NCBI RefSeq assembly: GCF_001908275.1
Contig: NZ_CP018620.1
Span: 3,658,001 to 3,722,000 of the forward strand
Reading direction: 5' to 3'
Length of the DNA: 64,000 nt
DNA from: Paenibacillus xylanexedens
Lineage (GTDB): Bacteria > Bacillota > Bacilli > Paenibacillales > Paenibacillaceae
Each line of letters opens with the position of its first letter. Position 1 is the stretch's first letter. The notes beneath the pieces are model-generated. The model was given only the letters and a program-made list of their open reading frames with translations. It was not told the origin of the DNA and did no database searches. Positions 9,661 through 17,974 of the stretch are shown here, piece after piece. Both the position numbers and the translations under genes were made by a program.

Positions 9661-9748
9661 AGCGTATTCGTACGCTGATATGTATTACAAATAAGTGGCA
9701 ACACCATCCTAGCCTGCTCTGATCCGTAAATGGTCAGGACAGGCTTTT
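9661..9748 (+). promoter_or_regulatory. Two hairpins between ppaC and the IF-3 gene (terminator or leader)
   Basis: AGCGTA-TTCG-TACGCT (9661-9676) is a perfect hairpin with a UUCG-type loop. A second stem, AGCCTG...CAGGCT (9711-9744), is followed by TTTT. The second could terminate ppaC or act as an attenuator ahead of the IF-3 paralogue, whose ribosome binding site begins only a few bases later. Confidence 0.5.
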
Positions 9749-9768
9749 GATGTAGAGGAGGAAGAATC

Positions 9769-10260
9769 ATGATCAAAAATGAAAAGATCAAAGCAGCCGA
9801 AGTGCAGTTGACCGGCCTGAATGGTGAAGATCTGGGTGTCATGTCCACGCAGGAAGCACTTTTACTTGCGAAGCAGCATAAAGTAGATCTGGTGTGCTTG
9901 TCCTTGATGACGAGTCCACCGCCATGCAAGCTGATTGGAGCTGGAGCGGCCAAAGCAGAAGCGCAGCAGGCGAAGAAAAAAGCGAGTAAATCTCCCGATA
10001 AACGTAAAGTAAAGGAAATTCGATTAAACCTTGCGATGGAAGATCATGACCGGGAGACGAAGCAGTCTCAGGCGGAGCGCATTCTGAAGAAGGGCGATTC
10101 GGTAAAACTCGTCATCCAGGTGCATGGAGCCAAAGAAGGAGTTGCAGGCAAGGAGTGGGCTGAGCAGCTGAGCAAATCGCTGGCTGAATTCGGTAGCAAA
10201 ACGACAGGTGTTCAGGTAAGTGGTAAACAGGTTGTTGTGCAACTGGACCCGAATGTGTAA
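9769..10260 (+). CDS. Translation initiation factor IF-3 paralogue
   Basis: A 163-residue protein with both IF-3 domains: an N-terminal domain with the segment GVMSTQEALLLAKQ and CKLIGAG, then a Lys-rich linker (residues 68-85), and a C-terminal domain beginning KVKEIRLNLAMEDHD. IF-3 binds the 30S subunit, prevents premature joining and checks the initiator tRNA. Canonical infC lies in an infC-rpmI-rplT operon and starts with AUU or AUC, which supports autoregulation. Here neither L35 nor L20 follows, and translation starts at a plain ATG behind GAGGAGG. The usual SRSQRGRT-type linker sequence is also changed. I therefore infer a second IF-3 copy, possibly used in a special growth phase, rather than the housekeeping gene. 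Confidence 0.8.
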   Translation: MIKNEKIKAAEVQLTGLNGEDLGVMSTQEALLLAKQHKVDLVCLSLMTSPPPCKLIGAGAAKAEAQQAKKKASKSPDKRKVKEIRLNLAMEDHDRETKQSQAERILKKGDSVKLVIQVHGAKEGVAGKEWAEQLSKSLAEFGSKTTGVQVSGKQVVVQLDPNV

Positions 10261-10335
10261 ACCGCCAGGAGCGTTCCTCGATGTAACACAAAGGTAAGGA
10301 ATGTCGGTACAGTAATGATTCTTTGGATGTAAAGA

Positions 10336-10378
10336 AAGCCCAATGAGGTGGCAGATTAACTGCTGCTGTATTGGGCTT
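10336..10378. terminator. Bidirectional terminator between the IF-3 paralogue and tgl
   Basis: AAGCCCAAT (10336-10344) pairs with ATTGGGCTT (10370-10378), with an inner GGCAG/CTGCT stem. It lies between the convergent 3' ends and can serve both genes. Confidence 0.8.
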
Positions 10379-10445
10379 GTTTGTCATCACTTAGATTGAG
10401 GTATTGTTCGCAATTGAATGCAAAAGCCGTTTCCGTTTCAGTAGT

Positions 10446-11270
10446 TCAACTGCGTAAATAACGGCTGCCACCAAGTCGTACATATAACTGTCCGGGTAAT
10501 ACAGGCGTAGAGCCAGCTGCAATATTATTCTGGCTGTTTTTGGCGAATCGGGATAAATAAAAGAAGTCCGGATAGATCACCATATCCATTAAGTAGGCGG
10601 AGACTCGGCTACCTGGAACGCGGAACTGATTCAGGGTACGTATAATCTCTTCACCACTTGCAATACCAATGCCATGACCATAATACCAGTTCTCACGCAG
10701 CATGAACGTATTCTCTCCCTGCCACTCGGGGGTTTCCGGAGAAACATCCGGATTTTTGAAATACAGCACATCTCCTGGCAGAGCGGTTTCGCTACCGTTT
10801 TTTTCGGTTAATCGCAGGTCACTGTCATAATGCCAGTCAAAGAGTAACAGATTTCGAAACAGGGAATTAAAGGCGTCTTCGCGAATGCTTCCCAGCACGC
10901 CACCATACAGCACAATAACGGTAGCTGTTGCACATTCAAAGGCATATAAGTGTCCATTCCTCCAGATATCCCGGATACCGTCGGCGGGGGTCACGTTTGA
11001 TCTTAGCTCGAACCCACCTTCCGAATTACGATTCCAGTAGGCAGGATTACATCTGGATTTTTCAAAGGATGCAAAACTCACACCGCTTCGATCCAGTCCT
11101 TCCGCGGCTTCCACGAGAGAGCCCCTCAAGTCCCATTCAAATCGAAGATGATCCATGGATTGGTACACATACCTCGTTGGACTATTCTGGAGTTGCTGTA
11201 ACCAATACCATTCAAAATCAGACCATTCCGAGCGGTTCAGCTGGACGGGTTGATTAGCAACAATGATCAT
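10446..11270 (-). CDS. tgl: Protein-glutamine gamma-glutamyltransferase (spore coat transglutaminase)
   Basis: A 274-residue homologue of Bacillus Tgl (245 residues), which forms isopeptide bonds between Gln and Lys side chains of spore coat proteins. The catalytic Cys is in YAFECATATVIVLY (C113), the His is in YYGHGIGIA (H199), and the family signatures SIREDAFNSLF, LLLFDWHY and DVLYFKNPD are all present. The C-terminal 30 residues extend beyond the Bacillus protein and are weakly conserved. Start: ATG preceded by GGAGG with 9-base spacing. It stands alone. The upstream region shows CATATACTA, which loosely resembles a mother-cell sigma-E/K -10 element, but I could not pair it with a convincing -35. 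Its presence implies an endospore-forming host. Confidence 0.93.
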   Translation of the reverse strand: MIIVANQPVQLNRSEWSDFEWYWLQQLQNSPTRYVYQSMDHLRFEWDLRGSLVEAAEGLDRSGVSFASFEKSRCNPAYWNRNSEGGFELRSNVTPADGIRDIWRNGHLYAFECATATVIVLYGGVLGSIREDAFNSLFRNLLLFDWHYDSDLRLTEKNGSETALPGDVLYFKNPDVSPETPEWQGENTFMLRENWYYGHGIGIASGEEIIRTLNQFRVPGSRVSAYLMDMVIYPDFFYLSRFAKNSQNNIAAGSTPVLPGQLYVRLGGSRYLRS

Positions 11271-11542
11271 GATCCATAACCTCCGTTCCTATTCGAATAT
11301 TCAACATTGTATAATCGGGAGAGCACGGGTATTGTGTAGTATATGACGTGATGTGTTCGAATTGGTATGTACACAATGAAAGTTGTCAGCATCCAAAATT
11401 AAAAATGTCAATTCATGCAGGGATTTTGTCCGATCTCGTTTATTAATCATGGCATTTGGGGTAGTACTCTATAGATGAAGTTATGTTCAGGTCGATCTAT
11501 TCATACGGAATACATTCAGATTCTCATAAAGGAGGACATGTA

Positions 11543-14290
11543 ATGTCGAAATCCATTACAGAGAGCCGATCTCTGTTCGAACAATTGTATACGCACGCAC
11601 CAATCGGCATTGCTGTCGCATCGCATGTAAACGGACGATGGTTGCAGCTTAATCCTGCATTTTGCGAGATGCTTGCATACAGTGAAGATGAACTGGTCGA
11701 TACTTCGGTCATACATATGATCTACGAAGAAGATCTGCATATGGAGGAATTCCGCAGCAAGTTCTGGGAAATGACTCATGAAACAAGTCCGATGTACGAG
11801 ACGGAGGTTCGTCTGAAACGAAAGGACGGTTCGTTATTATGGGCAACCATTAGAGCTTGCATTGTTAGGGATGAAACGAATGGTGAGCCCTTGTATTTGC
11901 TGGTACAAGCTGCTGATATTACGAAACAAAAAGATGCAGAGGAAATCCTCATTGTGCAACGTAAGCAATTGGAAGAGAGCAGTCGCATCTCTCGACTGCT
12001 GGCAGAGTCTTCACTAGACCTGATTGCAATACATGATGCCGATTCAAGTCGTACATTTAAATATGTATCGAATGCATGTAAGAGCATGTTGGGCTATGAG
12101 TTGGAAGAAGTTATAGGTAAGCCGGGAACATTTGTGATCTATCCGGAGGATGTGCCTTTGGTTGAAGCGTATGTAGAAGAGCAGAGAAAGGGTCTGGCTC
12201 CCAAACGGCTCAATTATCGCCTGTTACATAAGGATGGATCTACGGTATGGGCAGATACGATTACGCACTATGTATATGACGATTCAGGTGAATTAATGGA
12301 GATGGTCGCCGTAACCCGGGATATCACAGCCAGCCAGCAACAACAGTTAAGCATGCAGGAGTACAGATCGTTATTTGACTGTAATCCCCTAGGTGTGGCT
12401 TCTCTTGATCTGGAAGGCAATCTGCTGAAAGCCAATATGGGTCAGGAACAGTTGACAGGACACACCAAGGAGGAGCTGCTGAGTCGGCCTTTTGATCACC
12501 TCATTGATCCTGTGGATCTGGAGAAGACTCGATATCATTTTGAGGAAACGGTGAAGGGCAATGCACAGAGCTACGAGATAGGTTTAATTCACAAAAATGG
12601 GCAGCGGATTGAAACAAATGTGATTAATGTTCCTATTATACTTGAGGACAAAGTTGTTGGGGTCTACGGGATTACGAGTGACATTACAGAGTCCAAACGT
12701 TACGTCGAGGAAATCGAGAATCTTAGTTATGAACGGGCATTGATTTTGAATGGCATGTCTGAGGGTGTTATTGGACTGGACCTGGAAGGGAATCTGAACT
12801 TTGCCAATCCGGCCGCTGCGGAGATCATGAACTTCTGTCCAAGTGAATTGAATGGCAAACCATTAGAACAATTGATGATCCAAATGCAGAGCGAAGGCAT
12901 CCCCTACCCATCCAAGGATACACCAATTCTACAGGCTGTTCGTGAGGGACGAGGTCTGCCACGTACCGAATCCGTATTCTGGAGACAGGATGGGTCCAGT
13001 TTCCTGGCGGAGTTCCAATTGAAGCCGATTATGGATCAGGGTAGAACCCGCGGAGCAGTGTTGGTTTTCCGTGATATGACATCTGTTAAGGACATCATAC
13101 GTGCCAAGGAAGCAGCAGAGCATGCAGACCGGGCAAAGTCCGAGTTTCTCGCCATCATGAGTCATGAGCTTCGTACGCCATTGAACGGCATCATGGGCAT
13201 GGCACATCTGTTAATGGAAACCGAGCTGGATAATGAACAGAAAGGTTTTGCGGAAATCATGATTGATAGCGGCGAATCCCTTTTGTACATTTTGAACGAA
13301 ATTTTGGATTTCAGCAAAATCGAAGCAGGCAAAATGGATCTTGAGCGCGCACCTGTAGATATTAAGGCGATGCTGGGTGGGGTGATCGAGCTGTTTGCAC
13401 TGAAGGCATCAGAGAAAAATATTGAACTCTATTGTGAAATGTCGGATCACATTCCTGAACGCATTCGAGGGGATGAGACACGAATCCGGCAGATTTTGAT
13501 TAATTTGGTGGGTAATGCCGTTAAATTCACAGAGCAGGGCTGCATTATGGTGAGCGTAGGTGCTGATTTCTCAGATGAGCATGGTCAGGATAACCTGATG
13601 TTGACCTTTAAGGTGAGAGATACGGGGATTGGCATTCCAATAGAAAAGCAGCATCAGTTATTCCAATCCTTCTCACAGCTTGATCCGGCCATTAATCGTA
13701 AGTTTGGCGGGACAGGTCTAGGCCTTGCGATCAGCAAAAAACTGGTGGAGTTAATGGGCGGAGCGATTGGCGTACAGAGTGAGAGCGGTGAGGGGGCAGA
13801 ATTCCAGTTCACCCTCGTAGTGGAGCGGTGGTTAGAGGAGAGTAATGACCCGATTGAAATCACCACGAATGATGAACTGCAATTGGATCGAGCTAGTCTT
13901 GCCCATGACATCAAAATTTTGATTGCTGAGGATCAAGCGGTCAACAGTCACCTGTTGGAGGAGATGCTGCGCAAGTTTGGCGGAGTATGTGATATCGTTG
14001 AGAATGGTGCACAGGCCGTCGACTCATTGAACAAGGTTCAATATGACCTGGTGTTTATGGATATTCAAATGCCAGTTATGGATGGGATTGAAGCGACCTG
14101 CCACATCAGACAGAGCCACCCAGAAATACCGGTTATTGCAGCGATTACAGCTTTTGCAGGCGCCGGTGACCGTGAGGAGTGTCTGAAATGCGGGATGCAG
14201 GATTTTATCAGCAAACCGTTTCATTCCACGGAGATTAGCCGCGTATTGAATACATGGGTTCCATATATTCGCTCTCAAAGGGTAACGTAA
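11543..14290 (+). CDS. Four-PAS hybrid sensor histidine kinase with receiver domain
   Basis: A 915-residue soluble signalling protein. Four successive PAS/PAC modules occupy roughly residues 10-130, 140-260, 280-390 and 405-525 and have no membrane segment, so the signal is probably sensed in the cytosol. A HisKA dimerisation domain follows with the phospho-accepting His in MSHELRTPLNG (H541). The ATPase domain has the N box (INLVGNAVKFTE) and G boxes (DTGIGIP, GTGLGLAIS). A C-terminal receiver domain has the phospho-acceptor Asp in FMDIQMPVMDG (D840) and KPF near the end. No partner regulator gene is adjacent, so output may pass to an Hpt protein or DNA-binding regulator elsewhere. Start: ATG at 11543 after AAAGGAGG; an upstream in-frame ATG at 11483 has no ribosome binding site. 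Confidence 0.9.
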   Translation: MSKSITESRSLFEQLYTHAPIGIAVASHVNGRWLQLNPAFCEMLAYSEDELVDTSVIHMIYEEDLHMEEFRSKFWEMTHETSPMYETEVRLKRKDGSLLWATIRACIVRDETNGEPLYLLVQAADITKQKDAEEILIVQRKQLEESSRISRLLAESSLDLIAIHDADSSRTFKYVSNACKSMLGYELEEVIGKPGTFVIYPEDVPLVEAYVEEQRKGLAPKRLNYRLLHKDGSTVWADTITHYVYDDSGELMEMVAVTRDITASQQQQLSMQEYRSLFDCNPLGVASLDLEGNLLKANMGQEQLTGHTKEELLSRPFDHLIDPVDLEKTRYHFEETVKGNAQSYEIGLIHKNGQRIETNVINVPIILEDKVVGVYGITSDITESKRYVEEIENLSYERALILNGMSEGVIGLDLEGNLNFANPAAAEIMNFCPSELNGKPLEQLMIQMQSEGIPYPSKDTPILQAVREGRGLPRTESVFWRQDGSSFLAEFQLKPIMDQGRTRGAVLVFRDMTSVKDIIRAKEAAEHADRAKSEFLAIMSHELRTPLNGIMGMAHLLMETELDNEQKGFAEIMIDSGESLLYILNEILDFSKIEAGKMDLERAPVDIKAMLGGVIELFALKASEKNIELYCEMSDHIPERIRGDETRIRQILINLVGNAVKFTEQGCIMVSVGADFSDEHGQDNLMLTFKVRDTGIGIPIEKQHQLFQSFSQLDPAINRKFGGTGLGLAISKKLVELMGGAIGVQSESGEGAEFQFTLVVERWLEESNDPIEITTNDELQLDRASLAHDIKILIAEDQAVNSHLLEEMLRKFGGVCDIVENGAQAVDSLNKVQYDLVFMDIQMPVMDGIEATCHIRQSHPEIPVIAAITAFAGAGDREECLKCGMQDFISKPFHSTEISRVLNTWVPYIRSQRVT

Positions 14291-14296
14291 CAGAAA

Positions 14297-14333
14297 AATA
14301 ACCTGTGCCTTGAAATTCAAGGTACAGGTTATT
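14297..14333. terminator. Bidirectional terminator after the hybrid kinase
   Basis: AATAACCTGT and CCTTGAA pair with TTCAAGG and ACAGGTTATT around a short loop, giving a long, nearly perfect hairpin between two convergent genes. Confidence 0.85.
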
Positions 14334-14340
14334 CTGTCAT

Positions 14341-14553
14341 TTACGACCAGCCTCCGATTAAACCGGAGAGAGTCACACATTCGTCATCTTCCAAATCTGC
14401 AATCAGAGTGAGTTCTTCGTTGTCTTGTGGATCAACGGAGAATAATTCACGGCGTCCGTCCTCATGCACAATAATGACTAACTGATGGCCGCCCTTAGTA
14501 TCAAACTGGTACTTAACTCCGATACCAGGTAGTGGGCATTCGCGGATATTCAT
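14341..14553 (-). CDS. Stand-alone N-terminal domain of a KhtT/YhaT-type antiporter regulator
   Basis: A 70-residue protein whose sequence (MNIRECPLPGIG, KGGHQLVIIVHEDGRRELF) follows the N-terminal domain of KhtT (YhaT), the about 165-residue regulatory subunit of the KhtTU potassium/proton antiporter. Full-length KhtT continues into an RCK_C ligand-binding domain. This protein stops right after the first domain at LIGGWS, and neither the RCK_C domain nor a khtU antiporter gene is nearby. Start: ATG at 14553 after AAAGAGG; an in-frame GTG at 14565 lies on that site. It could be a truncated relic or a functional single-domain adaptor. The conserved reading frame and good ribosome binding site favour expression. 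Confidence 0.72.
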   Translation of the reverse strand: MNIRECPLPGIGVKYQFDTKGGHQLVIIVHEDGRRELFSVDPQDNEELTLIADLEDDECVTLSGLIGGWS

Positions 14554-14671
14554 GAAACCTGTCACCTCTTTAGCTTTGCTTAATAAAAAATTAACCGTTC
14601 ACACAGTACGGATGTATTCTACTATCCATAACACCGTTTGGCAAGTCACAAATAAAATTGGTGTGAAGGAA

Positions 14672-15427
14672 TTAATTTTTTCCGCGATGTGATCTTGCAC
14701 TATGACGCTGTCTGGCCCGTCTGCGACGAACAAAAAACCAAATGAGCAGAGCAGCGATTAATAATAGGCCAATGACTGCAATGATGATGATATTCCGGAT
14801 ATTGGGAACCTGTACAGTCAGATCCAGTTTATTCATCTGGAGGGGTGAAACGTGCCAAATGAGCGTTTTTCCGCCATCCTCCACCTGATCCGCATTCGAA
14901 TCGGCTGCTTTGATGGGCAAAGACAACTTGAAGTCAAAGTTAACATCTTTTAACAAGAGGTTTTTAAGAAAGCTAGGCACCTTGTTAATTTGATTTTTGA
15001 TCTCACCATCGGGCATGGACTCCATGAGATCGGCTTCTGCTGTAATGTGCATCTTGGAAGTGAAGAAGCCGGGGGAAGTTGATTGTTCAACCTTGATCCC
15101 TTGTGGCAACTTGGACGTATCAAAGCTGGTTTTATTGCTTCTTTCATAATGGGTGGTCGCTGTGAGCTGCTTCTGATCTCCCTGTTCCGAAACCTCTGCC
15201 TGGAAGTTATTTCGATTCAATGCATCTGCGATCAGAGGCATGAGATTGTCTTGTCCAATTTTTCCAAGAGCGGAGTTCTTTACGTTGAGATTGAGATCCA
15301 GATCCGTTGATCCATCCATATTCACCGTTAGATGGGCTTCTCCATCAGCACAGGCGGTCAAAACAGATAACATAAGGGTTAATAAAACAGTAAGAAATAG
15401 CTGACGTAAGGGAATGCGAGTTGACAT
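14672..15427 (-). CDS. Lipoprotein with C-terminal membrane anchor, unknown function
   Basis: A 251-residue protein with a type II signal peptide: a hydrophobic stretch ends in the lipobox LTAC at about residue 28, so the Cys should be lipidated. The exported region (about 30-215) is rich in beta-strand-like polar sequence (HLTVNMDGSTDLDLNLNV). Then comes a single membrane helix (IIIIAVIGLLLIAALLIWFF) and a very basic tail (RRRRARQRHSARSHRGKN), which should lie in the cytosol. The protein would therefore be held at both ends. It resembles the LppM/DUF3153-like group in layout, but I do not assign a role. Start: ATG at 15427 after AGAAAGG; an in-frame TTG three codons upstream overlaps that site. 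Confidence 0.75.
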   Translation of the reverse strand: MSTRIPLRQLFLTVLLTLMLSVLTACADGEAHLTVNMDGSTDLDLNLNVKNSALGKIGQDNLMPLIADALNRNNFQAEVSEQGDQKQLTATTHYERSNKTSFDTSKLPQGIKVEQSTSPGFFTSKMHITAEADLMESMPDGEIKNQINKVPSFLKNLLLKDVNFDFKLSLPIKAADSNADQVEDGGKTLIWHVSPLQMNKLDLTVQVPNIRNIIIIAVIGLLLIAALLIWFFVRRRRARQRHSARSHRGKN

Positions 15428-15676
15428 GTCTTTCAACCTTTCTGCTTAAAAATCCAAATTCCATTTCATAGAAGTATAGTATACACCGTAAGCATGGCGG
15501 ATGAAACTTTGCACCGTGCAGCGAGGTACGTATGATTTAGTGTGATCGGTGAAATAATCCATTTATTAAAATTAAAGATTTCGTATTTTTGTCAATGTTC
15601 GGTCAATTCAAACGGCGCTTCACCGTGTACACTAGTAGTAGTGTGATGAATATACGGAAGCAGGGAGGTTACATTC

Positions 15677-15769
15677 ATGACATATATCATTATTATGGCC
15701 GTTATTATGGTCGTGGGCATGGTCGGAATGGGCTGGTTCTATCAGATTATGGATAAAGACCAAAGCTAG
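15677..15769 (+). CDS. 30-residue single-span membrane peptide
   Basis: A short open frame with a strong GGGAGG ribosome binding site 7 bases before its ATG. The product starts MTYIIIMAVIMVVGMVGMG, one uninterrupted hydrophobic helix, and ends in a polar tail with the residues QIMDKDQS. Bacillus and relatives carry many such sub-40-residue membrane proteins, some of which regulate transporters or kinases. A hairpin resembling a terminator follows at 15804, so it looks like an independent transcription unit. The function is unknown. Confidence 0.6.
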   Translation: MTYIIIMAVIMVVGMVGMGWFYQIMDKDQS

Positions 15770-15803
15770 TATTGTTTAAATGTGAAAAGAAGAGAGACAA
15801 CCT

Positions 15804-15840
15804 ATAAGCTGGCTTCGCTAACGCGAGGCGGGCTTATTTG
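15804..15840 (+). terminator. Hairpin after the 30-residue membrane peptide
   Basis: ATAAGCTGGCTTCGC pairs (with G-U pairs) to GCGAGGCGGGCTTAT, followed by a short T-rich stretch. It is a plausible terminator with a weak T tract. Confidence 0.6.
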
Positions 15841-16033
15841 TGTGGGGAATATTTTTGAGGCACTGACCTTACATAAGTACGTAATATATGTAACTATTCA
15901 TGTTGAACAATTTGACCGATGGACAAATATTTTTCGTAATTATGGGATTTTTTAGCTGCTCTTTTGTATAATAGGGGGTAGTTTAACTCGGGATACTCCC
16001 GAAATTCTGCCAAACAGGAAAGGGTGTACATAA

Positions 16034-17728
16034 ATGAAATTTAGTGAGTATACGTATACACGTCCGAATCTGGAACACATCAAGACATCTTTCCGTGAGC
16101 TGCTGAGCGGTTTTGAAGCTGCGGAAACGGTTGAAGAACAAAGTGGGTTCATGGATCAGATTAACGCGCTGCGCAGTGATTTCGAGACGCAAGCCCAATT
16201 GGTCTACATCCGTCATTCCATTGATACCAATGATGAGTTTTACAAGGCGGAGAACGAATTTCTGGATGAGAATGCACCAATTGTGCAGGAATATATTACA
16301 GATTTTTACCGTGCACTGGTTAACTCCAAATTCCGCAATGAATTGGAACAAAAATGGGGTTCACAGCTGTTCCAGCTGGCGGATCTTTCACTGAAAACAT
16401 TCAGCCCGGAAATTATTGAAGAACTCCAGAAGGAGAACAAACTTTCCACAGAATACAATCAATTGATCGCTTCGGCCAAAATTCCTTTCGAAGGTGAAGA
16501 GCGTACGTTGCCACAGCTTCATCCATTTGAACTGTCCACGGACCGCTCCATGCGGGAGCGTGCTTCGGAAGCCAGATACACTTTCATGGCTGAACATGAA
16601 GCTGAGTTCGATCGCATTTACGATGAACTGGTTAAAGTGCGTACACAAATCGCGAAGAAACTGGGTTATCCAAGCTATGTAGAACTCGGTTATGATCGTA
16701 TGAACCGTACGGATTACAACGCCGAGATGGTTGCCAACTTCCGGGCACAAGTTCGTGATTACATTGTACCTGTAGCGACCAAGCTCAGAGAGCGCCAGCG
16801 TAATCGGATTGATGTGGAGACATTGTATTATTACGATCAGGGCTTCAGCTTCAAGACGGGTAACCCGACACCTAAAGGTGACGCGGATTGGATTATCGAT
16901 AATGGTAAAAAAATGTACGCTGAATTATCACCAGAGACGGATGCATTTTTCCAGATGATGACCGAAAACGAGCTTATGGATCTGGTAAGCAAAAAAGGTA
17001 AACAGGGCGGCGGATATTGTACGTTCCTGAACGATTACAAAGTGCCGTTTATCTTCTCCAACTTCAACGGTACATCCGGTGATATTGATGTATTAACGCA
17101 TGAAGCAGGTCATGCTTTCCAGGTGTATGAAAGCCGTGATTTTGCAGTGCCTGAATACAACTGGCCGACATATGAATCGGCTGAGATCCATTCCATGAGT
17201 ATGGAGTTCTTCACATGGCCGTGGATGCAGTTGTTCTTCAAGGAAGATACGGACAAGTACAAGTTTGATCACCTGTCTTCCGGTCTGTTGTTCATTCCGT
17301 ATGGTGTAGCTGTGGATGAATTCCAGCATTTTGTGTATGCGAACCCGGATGCAACTCCAACGGAGCGTAAGCAGGCATGGCGCAACATTGAGAAGACCTA
17401 TCTGCCACACATCAATTACAAAGATAATGCGTATTTGGAGCAAGGTGGTTTCTGGCATAAACAGGGTCACATTTTCTCATCGCCATTCTATTACATTGAC
17501 TACACGTTGGCACAAATCTGTGCATTCCAGTTCTGGAAACGCAGCAATGAGGACATGAAGTCCGCATGGGCCGACTATCTGACATTGTGTAAAGCGGGAG
17601 GAAGCCTGTCCTTCACTGGATTGGTTGAACTGGCTGGATTGAACTCACCATTCGAGGACGGTTGTGTATCCTCCGTAATTGGCGATATTGAGGCATGGCT
17701 TGACGGCGTGAACGATAAGGCGCTGTAA
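16034..17728 (+). CDS. M3-family oligoendopeptidase
   Basis: A 564-residue zinc metallopeptidase of the PepF/thimet oligopeptidase family, which trims short peptides in the cytosol. The zinc site is in LTHEAGHAFQ (H356, E357, H360), with the third ligand Glu a little further on in YESAEIHSMSMEF. The C-terminal region with FIPYGVAVDEFQH and QGHIF/SSPFYYIDY forms the substrate-binding wall typical of the family. The length is normal for M3B enzymes. Start: ATG behind GGAAAGGGTG. It stands alone, and a terminator follows at 17806. Confidence 0.92.
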   Translation: MKFSEYTYTRPNLEHIKTSFRELLSGFEAAETVEEQSGFMDQINALRSDFETQAQLVYIRHSIDTNDEFYKAENEFLDENAPIVQEYITDFYRALVNSKFRNELEQKWGSQLFQLADLSLKTFSPEIIEELQKENKLSTEYNQLIASAKIPFEGEERTLPQLHPFELSTDRSMRERASEARYTFMAEHEAEFDRIYDELVKVRTQIAKKLGYPSYVELGYDRMNRTDYNAEMVANFRAQVRDYIVPVATKLRERQRNRIDVETLYYYDQGFSFKTGNPTPKGDADWIIDNGKKMYAELSPETDAFFQMMTENELMDLVSKKGKQGGGYCTFLNDYKVPFIFSNFNGTSGDIDVLTHEAGHAFQVYESRDFAVPEYNWPTYESAEIHSMSMEFFTWPWMQLFFKEDTDKYKFDHLSSGLLFIPYGVAVDEFQHFVYANPDATPTERKQAWRNIEKTYLPHINYKDNAYLEQGGFWHKQGHIFSSPFYYIDYTLAQICAFQFWKRSNEDMKSAWADYLTLCKAGGSLSFTGLVELAGLNSPFEDGCVSSVIGDIEAWLDGVNDKAL

Positions 17729-17805
17729 GCCTTCGTAAGGATGCTTTTAGTGTAAGTACCTTCGGTAAGGTATAAGTAGTGGATAAAGCTTTAAGATAGA
17801 TAAGT

Positions 17806-17846
17806 AAGACGGCTTGGAGACCTTCGGGTGTCTGGGTCGTCTTTTT
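17806..17846 (+). terminator. Intrinsic terminator after the M3 peptidase gene
   Basis: AAGACGGCTTGGAGACC and GGTGTCTGGGTCGTCTT form a stem around TTCG, followed by a run of five T. Confidence 0.85.
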
Positions 17847-17974
17847 CATTACGGGGAAAAATCAACCGCAAGTGTAACATTTATCGGTTTCATTGTGATT
17901 TATTTCACTATATCTGAAAACGGATTCAGTTACAATGGAGATAGTAAATCAGGGGTTACAGGAGGCTGGTTCAA

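Noticed and set aside
9769..10260. IF-3 gene as the canonical infC operon
   Set aside because: No L35 or L20 gene follows; the next gene is tgl on the opposite strand, and the start codon is ATG.
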